Shown piece by piece: positions 16,988-23,227 of a DNA stretch of 64,000 nt. The number at the start of each line of letters is the position of its first letter. The first letter of the stretch is position 1. This stretch comes from Nitrospira sp. CR1.3 (GTDB lineage: Bacteria; Nitrospirota; Nitrospiria; Nitrospirales; Nitrospiraceae), in NCBI GenBank assembly GCA_014055525.1, contig WIAH01000014.1, positions 1 through 64,000 on the forward strand. The letters run 5' to 3'. The translations under genes and the position numbers were made by a program. The notes under the pieces were generated by a model, which ran no database searches, was not told the origin of the DNA, and was given only the letters and a program-made list of their open reading frames with translations.

Positions 16988-17088
16988 GGTCGCCTCCGCG
17001 CCCATCAGGCCGCCTTGCCGCCATCACCGGCAGCGCGGCCTACCTTTTCGGTGATTGCCACCCTTCCGGTCGGTGGCTGTCCCTCTTC
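16988..17088 (+). repeat. Two-stem element, copy 5
   Basis: GGTCGCCTCCGCGCCCATCA leads into stem 1 (17008-17040, left arm diverged) and an intact stem 2 GCCACC...GGTGGC followed by TGTCCC. It lies upstream of the DUF433 gene. Confidence 0.65.
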
Positions 17089-17208
17089 CCGTCCGTGTGG
17101 GCACTAGGCTCTTCCTGCTCGATTGAACCTGCACTAGCCAGACCACAAGAACTTTGCACATCACTCCGAGTGGAGTATACTGTGGCAGTTGCAGTGTGAG
17201 GAATGGAG

Positions 17209-17430
17209 ATGCCGCTCGTCATTGATCAACAAGATCTAGATCGCCTACCTATCACGATTGACCCAGAGAGCGTCAGCGGAACTCCGGTCTTCATCGGAAC
17301 TCGAGCGCCCGTCGAGGCCCTAATCAGCAACCTTGAGGCCGACCTCACCCTTGATGAATTCCTAGGCAATTTTCCAACAGTGACGCGCGCGCAAGCGTTA
17401 GAAGTGCTCGTATATATCAAGACCGATTAG
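17209..17430 (+). CDS. DUF433 antitoxin-like protein
   Basis: A 73-residue DUF433 protein: VSGTPVFIGTRAPVEALISN, then LTLDEFLGNFPTVTRAQALE, the characteristic GTPVFxGTRxPV strand and a helix-turn-helix-like end. DUF433 proteins usually pair with DUF5615 PIN-like toxins, as at 19.5-20.1 kb. Here it is instead followed 11 bp later by a RelB-like antitoxin and a RelE/ParE toxin. The ATG at 17209 is preferred to one six bases upstream because of GAGG spacing. Confidence 0.7.
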   Translation: MPLVIDQQDLDRLPITIDPESVSGTPVFIGTRAPVEALISNLEADLTLDEFLGNFPTVTRAQALEVLVYIKTD

Positions 17431-17441
17431 GAGGAGTCCCT

Positions 17442-17639
17442 GTGGCAAAAGCCAAAGCCGAAGCCCTGGAATTGATTAAGAAACTGCCTGACGATGTCAC
17501 GACCTCAGCCATTATGGAAGAGTTGTTCTTCAAGCAGCAGGTGGAGAAGGGGCTACAGGACGTAACGGAAGGACGAGTCCTGACCCATGATGAGCTAAAG
17601 GAAAGAATCGCGCGATGGCGCAAGTCCGCTGGTCGGTGA
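17442..17639 (+). CDS. Small antitoxin of RelE/ParE toxin
   Basis: A 65-residue helical protein from a GTG start with GGAGG ahead of it: ALELIKKLPDDVTTSAIMEE, then a helix and LTHDELKERIARWRKSAGR. This matches small antitoxins found directly before ParE/RelE toxins. It overlaps the toxin gene by 25 bp. Confidence 0.7.
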   Translation: MAKAKAEALELIKKLPDDVTTSAIMEELFFKQQVEKGLQDVTEGRVLTHDELKERIARWRKSAGR

Positions 17640-17932
17640 CTTCCGAGACCGATCTTCAGGACATCGAAGACTTTATTGCGCGAGACTCCGTTCTCCATGC
17701 GGTTACCTTCGTCGGCCGTATCGTTGAACTCGCCGAACGCCTTCTCAAGTCACCTCAGATCGGGCGCATCGTTCCCGAATTCAACCGCCCTGATCTTAGA
17801 GAAGTCATCTTGAGAGGGTATCGAATCGTGTATCTTCTGCAAAACGGCGAGATCCTCATTCTTCGCGTCGTCCATGGCGCGCGAGACTTGAGCACACTCG
17901 TCCACCGTGAGCCCTGGGACCTCGGCAATTAG
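17615..17932 (+). CDS. RelE/ParE-family toxin
   Basis: A 105-residue ParE/RelE-fold toxin: QVRWSVTSETDLQDIEDFIA, a helical pair (TFVGRIVELAERLLKSPQIG), then REVILRGYRIVYLLQNGEIL and RVVHGARDL. The RGYRIVY core and VHGARD end are typical of the ParE branch, which poisons DNA gyrase in studied members. It forms the third gene of a DUF433-antitoxin-toxin row. Confidence 0.8.
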   Translation: MAQVRWSVTSETDLQDIEDFIARDSVLHAVTFVGRIVELAERLLKSPQIGRIVPEFNRPDLREVILRGYRIVYLLQNGEILILRVVHGARDLSTLVHREPWDLGN

Positions 17933-18052
17933 GGGTCATACGCCTGCAAGGCAGTATCAGAAACCATTCCCCGCGGTGAGAATTGGGGACATTCTGAATT
18001 TCCAATGGAATGTTTTCCAGCGTTTCGCGCCATCGACGCTGGCGCGTCTGAG

Positions 18053-18087
18053 GGGGACAGGCACCCCGGAGAACGGTGCCAGTCCCC
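18053..18087. terminator. GGGGAC-type hairpin
   Basis: GGGGAC-A-GGCACC pairs with GGTGCC-A-GTCCCC around a short loop, with a single A-A mismatch after the sixth pair. It lies between converging genes and probably stops transcription. The same architecture recurs at 18653, 19400 and 55928. Confidence 0.6.
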
Positions 18088-18141
18088 TCGACCGGCTGGT
18101 AGGCTGCGAGTCATATAATAATAGTGGAAGTACCGGGAGAG

Positions 18142-18513
18142 CTAACGGAGGTAGGACACCCCAGGAAGATCTTTGAGATCGGCGTCGCAGGTGATCACCT
18201 CGGCCTGCTGATCTCTGGCCGTGGCATAGACAATCGCATCAGCCATGGCCAAACCATGACGCAGGCTCAAGTCTGCGGCCAGAAAAGCAATGGAGTCGGT
18301 CAAGGGGATAACCTCAGTTGCATTGAGCCGCCCGGCCAGCAATAAGGCGGATTCCTCTCCCCGTTCTCTCTTGATCTTCTTGTACACTTCATGCAGAACG
18401 ACGGTCGGTGTGATGAGCTGATAGCGAGAGTTGAGATAGGCCGCGTATCGCTCGGCCAGCGGCCCTCCGGCAAAGAATTCGATCCACCCGCTGGAATCCA
18501 GCAGGACCTTCAC
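18142..18513 (-). CDS. PIN-domain ribonuclease toxin (VapC type)
   Basis: A 123-residue PIN-domain protein from a GTG start with AAGGAT upstream: VKVLLDSSGWIEFF with Asp6, LHEVYKK with Glu42, AMADAIVYATA with Asp92, and CDADLKDL with Asp110/112. The full acidic set for Mg-dependent RNA cleavage is present. The frame is open further upstream, but that part is repeat DNA. The expected antitoxin gene just upstream survives only as its last codons (see next entry), so this toxin may lack its own antidote. Confidence 0.8.
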   Translation of the reverse strand: MKVLLDSSGWIEFFAGGPLAERYAAYLNSRYQLITPTVVLHEVYKKIKRERGEESALLLAGRLNATEVIPLTDSIAFLAADLSLRHGLAMADAIVYATARDQQAEVITCDADLKDLPGVSYLR

Positions 18514-18600
18514 GGACGATCCTTCTTTTCCCGAATCTCTGTCTTGGTCATACCCTTGAGCACCACCTTTCTCCACGACCTGTAAGCGTTGAGTTGGACT
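18512..18600 (-). pseudogene. Antitoxin C-terminal remnant
   Basis: One frame over from the toxin, the DNA encodes RSWRKVVLKGMTKTEIREKK, then DRP and a TGA stop that overlaps the toxin's GTG start (GTGA), the hallmark position of a VapB-type antitoxin end. Upstream of it lie GGGGACAG repeat sequences rather than an antitoxin N-terminus. I read this as an antitoxin cut off by the repeat. Confidence 0.5.
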
Positions 18601-18652
18601 GGGTGACCGGCTGCGGGTCATTGGGGACAGGCTCGGCGAGAAGCTGGGGAAC

Positions 18653-18686
18653 GGGGACAGTCGCGACCGGAAAGGCGACAGTCCCC
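18653..18686. terminator. GGGGAC-type hairpin
   Basis: GGGGAC-A-GTCGC pairs with GCGAC-A-GTCCCC, again with one A-A mismatch. It is embedded in a stretch (about 18615-18700) of further GGGGAC words. Confidence 0.6.
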
Positions 18687-18780
18687 GCACAGGAGGGGTT
18701 GCAGACACTGTCGCCTGATCCAAGTGCCTTCTCTGTTGTGCGACTAGAATTCTTGAGATATAGTCGCGCCACCCAATTCG

Positions 18781-19089
18781 ATGAAAAGCCTGAATGAGAT
18801 CCGTCAACAACTATCCACCGGTGCGTTTGAGTTCAGCAGACATGCCTTCAAACGCGCCATCGAACGTGACATCAGCGATGCGGAAATCCGGCAAGCAGGG
18901 GCACAGGCGAGAATCATCGAGGATTATCCCGATGACAAGTACGCGGCCAGCAGTCTTTTGCTTGGTTTCACTGTAAGTGGACGTCCGATACACATTCAGG
19001 TCTCTCACCTTGATCCCGGCTTGGTGAAGATCATAACACTCTATGAGCCGGACCCTGCAGAGTGGTATGATTACGCCAGACGGAGGTAG
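18781..19089 (+). CDS. DUF4258 toxin-like protein
   Basis: A 102-residue DUF4258 protein: FEFSRHAFKRAIERDISDAE, then ARIIEDYPDDKYAASSLLLG, VSGRPIHIQVSH and VKIITLYEPDPAEW. DUF4258 belongs to the RelE/BrnT-like toxin fold and is usually paired with a YgiT-type zinc-finger antitoxin, exactly as here (2 bp gap). Toxin-first order is normal for this MqsRA-like pairing. Confidence 0.78.
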   Translation: MKSLNEIRQQLSTGAFEFSRHAFKRAIERDISDAEIRQAGAQARIIEDYPDDKYAASSLLLGFTVSGRPIHIQVSHLDPGLVKIITLYEPDPAEWYDYARRR

Positions 19090-19091
19090 TC

Positions 19092-19319
19092 ATGTTTCGC
19101 TGTCATGTGTGCGGGAAAACCGAAAGTCGTCAGGAACTCGTCAGCGAGGTTTTTGAAATCGATGGGAAACCTGTACGGGTCGAAGGAATTCCCGCGACAA
19201 TCTGTGTCAATTGCGGCGAACCAGTATTCAATCGGGAAACCACAGAACGGGTTCGGCGCCTGGTACATGGCGAAGCGAAGCCCATGAAATCAATTCAGAT
19301 GGACGTATTCGCCTACTGA
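19092..19319 (+). CDS. YgiT-type zinc-finger antitoxin
   Basis: A 75-residue protein with two Cys-x2-Cys pairs (FRCHVCGK at the start, ATICVNCGEPVF in the middle) forming a YgiT/MqsA-like zinc ribbon, followed by a short helix. The C-terminal helix-turn-helix of full-length MqsA is absent, as is common in this class. Partner of the DUF4258 protein. Confidence 0.8.
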   Translation: MFRCHVCGKTESRQELVSEVFEIDGKPVRVEGIPATICVNCGEPVFNRETTERVRRLVHGEAKPMKSIQMDVFAY

Positions 19320-19399
19320 TAATTGATACGGTCCCGTCACACCGCGAGACACCCCGTTCCCATTAATAGAGTGTCGGGAGACCTCCCCAACACCGCGAC

Positions 19400-19434
19400 G
19401 GGGACAGTCGCTGACCGGAAAGGCGACAGTCCCC
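19400..19434. terminator. GGGGAC-type hairpin
   Basis: GGGGAC-A-GTCGC...GCGAC-A-GTCCCC, almost the same sequence as the hairpin at 18653. It lies between converging TA modules. Confidence 0.6.
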
Positions 19435-19537
19435 GCACAGGATCTTTGGAGACTGGCTCCAGCACAGGCAGCGCCTCCTCCCATTCCGAGTGCAGGGCTT
19501 CAGGATCCTTGATTGGTTGCTGACAGCCTTGTTCGAT

Positions 19538-19894
19538 CTATTCCTTTGAACGCCGTATGCGAATGGCCTGTGGCGAGATTACCGTAAATGCGTGAGGAAG
19601 TTCTGCAGAGTGAGAATCGAAGCACGAGGAGACGATCTCGGCTTTGCTCTCGGATGAAAGCCCTGCCAGGCGGATCAGGACCACCCCAACGTTCGCACGC
19701 TGCTGTCGAAAGACAAGTTCGCCAAATCCCTTGTCCGCAGTGAGCAAGACAGCCTGTTCTCGGTTGGCATACTTCAGAACTGTCTCATCACTGATTCCAG
19801 GTTCCATTTCGGCAACGTACGAAACCTGATGGCCATCGGTTCGAAGACGGCGAACGATGGATTCGTCGACACTCTCATCGGCAAGTAGGTTCAC
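19538..19894 (-). CDS. DUF5615 PIN-like toxin
   Basis: A 118-residue DUF5615 protein: MNLLADESVDESIVRRLRTD with Asp6, EMEPGISDETVLKYANREQA, LLTADKGFGELVF with Asp54, and a final helix-strand unit. DUF5615 is a PIN-like nuclease fold normally paired with DUF433, as here: the antitoxin ends 8 bp upstream. A 19-residue piece of a second copy survives at 13300-13357. Confidence 0.82.
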   Translation of the reverse strand: MNLLADESVDESIVRRLRTDGHQVSYVAEMEPGISDETVLKYANREQAVLLTADKGFGELVFRQQRANVGVVLIRLAGLSSESKAEIVSSCFDSHSAELPHAFTVISPQAIRIRRSKE

Positions 19895-19902
19895 TCCGAG
19901 CT

Positions 19903-20127
19903 CTACGCCAAGGGATACACGACGTCAGCTCGCAGCACTTCGGCAGCGAATGCCAGGGCAGCTTGGATGGTTTGGCGGGTCAACCGAGGATGTGCCTCTA
20001 GGATCTGCTCCACCGTTTCGCCGGCCGCCAGTTTCTCGATGATGAGTTCCACTGTGATACGGGTCCCTGCAACCACTGGCTTCCCCATCATCACAGCCGG
20101 GTCCGACACAATTAGTTTTTCAGCCAT
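19903..20127 (-). CDS. DUF433 antitoxin
   Basis: A 74-residue DUF433 protein: KLIVSDPAVMMGKPVVAGTR, then ITVELIIEKLAAGETVEQIL and HPRLTRQTIQAALAF, a textbook example of the family with its helix-turn-helix. It is the upstream partner of the DUF5615 toxin. Confidence 0.82.
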   Translation of the reverse strand: MAEKLIVSDPAVMMGKPVVAGTRITVELIIEKLAAGETVEQILEAHPRLTRQTIQAALAFAAEVLRADVVYPLA

Positions 20128-20257
20128 TTTCGCCCCCTAAACAGCAAGCTAAGCCTATCAAAGGCGACACATCTCAGCAAGAGAAAGGAACTGGAGGAGG
20201 ATCTTGCCCTCAACCCTTTATTCCTCCCTTTACCCCGCTACCTCTTATCCCAACCGT

Positions 20258-20275
20258 TGAATCACTTTTGATTCA
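20258..20275 (+). promoter_or_regulatory. Activator dyad, microprotein copy 3
   Basis: TGAATC-ACTTTT-GATTCA, a perfect dyad. Its centre lies 152 bp upstream of the matching promoter position. Confidence 0.58.
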
Positions 20276-20417
20276 CCGAGAATTCTTTTCGGCTCCCGGC
20301 TCGTCAATTGCCCCCCCCACCGACTAGAGAAATCCAAACAATGAAGATGGGAGAAACGTATTGCCAGCATTGAGGATTCGCGCGATCAATGCGTGGTTTT
20401 CTCAGCGTCATTTCGCG

Positions 20418-20433
20418 TCGCCCGCTCGTTGCC
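20418..20433 (+). promoter_or_regulatory. Decayed sigma-54-type promoter, copy 3
   Basis: TCGCCCGCTCGTTGCC aligns with the promoters of copies 2 and 4, but the essential -24 GG is CG. The -12 GC is intact and lies 41 bases before the start codon. Activity is probably lost or low. Confidence 0.4.
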
Positions 20434-20471
20434 ATCTGCTCATGGCATCACGCTGAACGCAGGAGGACCCC

Positions 20472-20558
20472 ATGGATGTAGGATTCACGCTCTTCTTGGC
20501 CAACTCGCTGATGGCAGTCTTTATCTATGTGGTCATCGGAATGATCCGGCAGGAATGA
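20472..20558 (+). CDS. Single-TM microprotein, copy 3
   Basis: A 28-residue protein beginning MDVGFTLFLANSLM, ending GMIRQE, with AGGAGG before the ATG. It is identical to copy 4 except that the otherwise invariant Trp near the end is Arg. With its -24 promoter box also mutated, this copy may be decaying. Confidence 0.65.
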   Translation: MDVGFTLFLANSLMAVFIYVVIGMIRQE

Positions 20559-20764
20559 ACATGGTTCATCTGGTCTGTCTGGTTCATTTCGTTGCATGAA
20601 AGGAGAACCAAACTACCAGGCGAGCGTATTGAACGTCTGGCGGGCCAAAGGCGTAGGTCTAAGTGTGAGCCGCACACTGTCGGCAACTTAGCAGATGCGG
20701 AATGAGGAAAATAGAATCTCGACGAGGTGGCTAATGGAGAATCCATCCCCAAGTTGCAGATTGG

Positions 20765-21076
20765 CTAGGCTGCGCCTTTGCGTGGTACGCGATGCAGAGC
20801 CTCAGCCACCGCACGGGGATTGCGTGCCGCAACTCGTAACAGGGCCAAGGCCGGACCATCGGGGGTTCGCCGCCCTTGCTCCCAATTGCGAAGAGTCGCC
20901 ACACTGACACCGATCATCAGAGCAAACTCTGCTTGGGACGCTTTGAGCTTTTCGCGAACACTTTTCACATCAGCCGGCCGAAAGGACGTTACCCGACCAG
21001 GCTTCAGAATGCCACGTCGAATGCGTCCCGCTTGCCGAATGCTGGTCAATAACTCTTGGAACGCTGCGTCCTTCAT
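20765..21076 (-). CDS. Helix-turn-helix antitoxin (NadS/HigA type)
   Basis: A 103-residue protein whose C-terminal half is an XRE-type helix-turn-helix: SVREKLKASQAEFALMIGVS, then VATLRNWEQGRRTPDGPALA. Such proteins are antitoxins of RelE/HigB-like toxins in toxin-first operons. The start at 21076 overlaps the toxin stop by 4 bp; the frame runs further upstream only within the toxin gene. Confidence 0.82.
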   Translation of the reverse strand: MKDAAFQELLTSIRQAGRIRRGILKPGRVTSFRPADVKSVREKLKASQAEFALMIGVSVATLRNWEQGRRTPDGPALALLRVAARNPRAVAEALHRVPRKGAA

Positions 21077-21390
21077 TTGAATTCCTCCCGAACGAGCTTC
21101 CCCAGTACCTTGAGCTGTGCCGACGTCAAGTCGCCTTGCTCGTTCTTCGCATAGAGATATAGCATGTAAAACGTTTGAGTTTCCGGTTCCCAGTAGTAGA
21201 TCAGACGGACCCCGCCTCGTTTTCCTCGACCCGGGGCCGCCCAACGGAGTTTTCGCAACCCCCCGCCACCCTGGATGATAGGTCCTTGTGCAGGGCGGAG
21301 CAGAAGCGCTAACTGAAGTGCACGATACGTATCATCGTCCAGATGCCGCCGAAGTGCAGCGGTAAATACCGCTGTCTCGATAAACCGCAT
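21073..21390 (-). CDS. RelE/HigB-family toxin
   Basis: A 105-residue RelE-superfamily toxin of the class paired with XRE antitoxins: MRFIETAVFTAALRRHLDDD, LALLLRPAQGPIIQGGGGLR, KLRWAAPGRGKRGGVRLIYY, then a C-terminal LYLYAKNEQGDL. The GGVRLIYY strand and YxYAKNE motif are typical. Toxin precedes antitoxin with a 4-bp overlap. The whole pair lies between two 400-bp direct repeats. Confidence 0.83.
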   Translation of the reverse strand: MRFIETAVFTAALRRHLDDDTYRALQLALLLRPAQGPIIQGGGGLRKLRWAAPGRGKRGGVRLIYYWEPETQTFYMLYLYAKNEQGDLTSAQLKVLGKLVREEFK

Positions 21391-21623
21391 GAAGAATACT
21401 ACGCCATTGGCGTATGGCGCGCAATATCATCCTTTGAACCAGATTTTGGTATCAACACAAACTTTCTGGCCGTACGCTTGCGACCCCTGGCTGCCCAGGA
21501 ACCAAGTCTCTCATGTCCTCCGGCTGGTGCTGGTCGTTGCGACAAGGGTGAGGAAGATTCACCCCCCTCCCCCCTGCGCGCTGTCGCCCATGTGCCTTGT
21601 ACCTTGATGATCCAACATGACGC

Positions 21624-21641
21624 TGCATCATTTATGATTCA
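21624..21641 (+). promoter_or_regulatory. Activator dyad, microprotein copy 4
   Basis: TGCATC-ATTTAT-GATTCA, one change from the perfect dyad. Its centre is 150 bp from the -24 GG. Confidence 0.55.
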
Positions 21642-21781
21642 CTGAGAATTCTTTTCGGCTCCCGGCTCGTCAATTGACCCCCCACCGACTAGAGAAATCC
21701 AAACAATGAAGATGGGAGAAACGTATTGCCAGCATTGCAAATGCGTGCGATCGAGGCAGTATTTCTTCGCGGCATCTCGCG

Positions 21782-21797
21782 TGGCCCGTTCGTTGCC
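21782..21797 (+). promoter_or_regulatory. Sigma-54-type promoter, microprotein copy 4
   Basis: TGGCCCGTTCGTTGCC: GG (21783-21784) and GC (21795-21796) with a 10-base spacer; GC to ATG is 41 bases, exactly as in copy 2. Confidence 0.58.
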
Positions 21798-21835
21798 ATC
21801 TGTCCATAGCATCACGCTGAACGCAGGAGGACCCC

Positions 21836-21922
21836 ATGGATGTAGGATTCACGCTCTTCTTGGCCAACTCGCTGATGGCAGTCTTTATCTATGTGGTCAT
21901 CGGAATGATCTGGCAGGAATGA
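21836..21922 (+). CDS. Single-TM microprotein, copy 4
   Basis: A 28-residue protein beginning MDVGFTLFLANSLM and ending GMIWQE, with AGGAGG before the ATG. One membrane helix, Asn11-Ser12 near the centre, Trp near the end. Dyad, promoter and ribosome site are all intact, so with copy 2 it is one of the most likely active members of the family. Confidence 0.72.
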   Translation: MDVGFTLFLANSLMAVFIYVVIGMIWQE

Positions 21923-22223
21923 ACATGGTTCATCTGGTCTGTCTGGTTCATTTCGTTGCATGAATGGAAAGCCAAGCTACCCTGCGATCGGTTTGAACGT
22001 CTGGCGGGATTGACGAAGCGGGTCTGAGTTTTGAATTCTCAGTTGAGAGATCCCAGATCGGAATGTGGTATGTGAAATGAGGAATCTGCTCCACTAGGGA
22101 ACGCGAAACCGGAAAACACTGTAGGATCACCACCCATTCCCAGGCCGGAGAGGACGCCGGTTGCGCCGCGCACTCGACCCTTCCTTCCTGATAATGTTTT
22201 CCACTCCGGAACTGTGAGTCTGT

Positions 22224-22436
22224 TTAGGCAGGGACGTCAACGTAGTCGACTTGGCTGCTCGGAGGAGGAATGGGAAGGCCGTCTGCCCTGAGCCCTTGGA
22301 GATGAAATTCAATGACTTCGCGGATAAGGGATTCGGTTTCCATCACGGTGGAATCCGTGGCGACACAGCCAGGTAAGTCCGGCACATATGCCGCATAGTT
22401 CGCAGGAGCCTTCTCGATGACGATGGCATAGCGCAT
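22224..22436 (-). CDS. hicB: HicB-type antitoxin
   Basis: A 70-residue HicB-family antitoxin: MRYAIVIEKAPANYAAYVPD, LPGCVATDSTVMETESLIRE and EFHLQGLRADGLPIPPP, the partial RNase H-like fold that masks HicA. It lacks the extra C-terminal DNA-binding domain found in longer HicB proteins. It starts 1 bp after the HicA stop. Confidence 0.88.
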   Translation of the reverse strand: MRYAIVIEKAPANYAAYVPDLPGCVATDSTVMETESLIREVIEFHLQGLRADGLPIPPPSSQVDYVDVPA

Positions 22437-22437
22437 G

Positions 22438-22635
22438 TCAGTTCGCTCCCTTTTTCCAACCGGCTTGCTTAAAGATACTATTCACGGTCCCAGGAGGCAA
22501 GTCATCGCTGGGTTTGCCTGCTAGGGTCACTCGCCCTGGTTTGGTGGCATGTTTGAACTGGCGGTGACTGCCCTTCGTCGCCACAAGAAACCAGCCGTCC
22601 TCTCGGAGCCTCTCCAGCACATCGCCAACTTTCAC
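22438..22635 (-). CDS. hicA: HicA-type mRNA interferase toxin
   Basis: A 65-residue HicA toxin: MKVGDVLERLREDGWFLVAT, KGSHRQFKHATKPGRVTLAG with the catalytic His24, and LPPGTVNSIFKQAGW. This is the small double-stranded-RNA-binding fold that cuts mRNA. It is followed at once by its HicB antitoxin. Confidence 0.9.
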   Translation of the reverse strand: MKVGDVLERLREDGWFLVATKGSHRQFKHATKPGRVTLAGKPSDDLPPGTVNSIFKQAGWKKGAN

Positions 22636-22751
22636 GACGCAAGCATAACCAACTCAACCGGAGATTCCAAATGCTCCTGCCTGTAGGAAATCACCATTGT
22701 CCCCCATCCCTATCTCTCGCCTCAACCCCCTGCCCCATAGGCCCATTCCGT

Positions 22752-22769
22752 TGAATCACTTTTGATTCA
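22752..22769 (+). promoter_or_regulatory. Orphan activator dyad
   Basis: TGAATC-ACTTTT-GATTCA, identical to the dyad of microprotein copy 3. No GG-N10-GC promoter is found at the expected distance and no microprotein follows. It is either a leftover of a lost copy or a distant site for the TonB receptor/RiPP locus. Confidence 0.4.
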
Positions 22770-23141
22770 CCCGAGACCATTTATGATTCACCATTCGTCC
22801 TAGCCTCCGACTCCCCTGCTCCATTTTCCTGCCAAGCTCATGGCTCCAAATTGATGAAACCTGCCTGACTTGCTTTTAAGCAATCCATCAAATTGCAGCA
22901 TATTTCGGATTCTACAAGATGCATCGACGCTTGATTCACAAGCGGTCTGCTTCACGAGCACAGCTCTTGCTCTGCTGCACCATGTCGTGAGGGCTGAAGA
23001 GAGACAATCGAAGCGAGAAATATGAGAGGGAAACTGAAGCGGAATTTTGGAATGGTGCCACATTCGAATCAACAATGCAATGTTGAAGTAACCCATTCGA
23101 CTAGGGCCGTTCAGACGTGTTGCAAAAAGTAAGAAATACCC

Positions 23142-23169
23142 TTAACTAGGTCCCCCTTGACCTAATTGA
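23142..23169 (+). promoter_or_regulatory. Inverted repeat, candidate operator
   Basis: TAGGTC (23147-23152) and GACCTA (23159-23164) form an inverted repeat with a 6-base spacer, weakly extended outward. It lies about 60 bases before the receptor start and could be the binding site of a metal- or ligand-responsive repressor. It is not a clear Fur box. Confidence 0.35.
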
Positions 23170-23227
23170 CTATCCGTCCTCTTGTTGCTGACATCGCGCA
23201 GAGAGGAGCCAGTAGGAGTCGCTGCGA

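Larger units (their letters stand above)
20250..20650 (+). repeat. Direct repeat A with microprotein copy 3
   Basis: About 400 bases from the dyad through the microprotein to GAACGTCTGGCGGG, closely matching 21616-22013. The two repeats flank a complete RelE-type TA pair. Downstream of the microprotein both contain GGTTCATCTGGTCTGTCTGG. Confidence 0.7.
21616..22013 (+). repeat. Direct repeat B with microprotein copy 4
   Basis: Closely matches 20250-20650 at both ends, but its middle (CATTGCAAATGCGTGCGATC through GCGGCATCTCGCGTGGCC) is identical to the upstream region of copy 2 at 13934-13986. It is therefore a mosaic of two sister copies, best explained by gene conversion. Confidence 0.7.
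22636..23227. other. Intergenic region before the TonB receptor
   Basis: About 590 bases without a supported gene. It holds a TACCCC-rich patch, an orphan copy of the activator dyad (22752-22769) followed by a degenerate second one, and an inverted repeat at 23142-23169 close to the receptor start. The transcription signals of the receptor and RiPP operon should lie here. Confidence 0.5.

Noticed and set aside
12158-17088. Integron attC sites / gene-cassette array
   Set aside because: The repeated element lacks GTTRRRY/RYYYAAC core sites and no integrase is visible; the modules also lie on both strands.
22800-23096. 98-codon minus-strand frame upstream of the TonB receptor
   Set aside because: No domain, no ribosome site, and composition unlike neighbouring genes.
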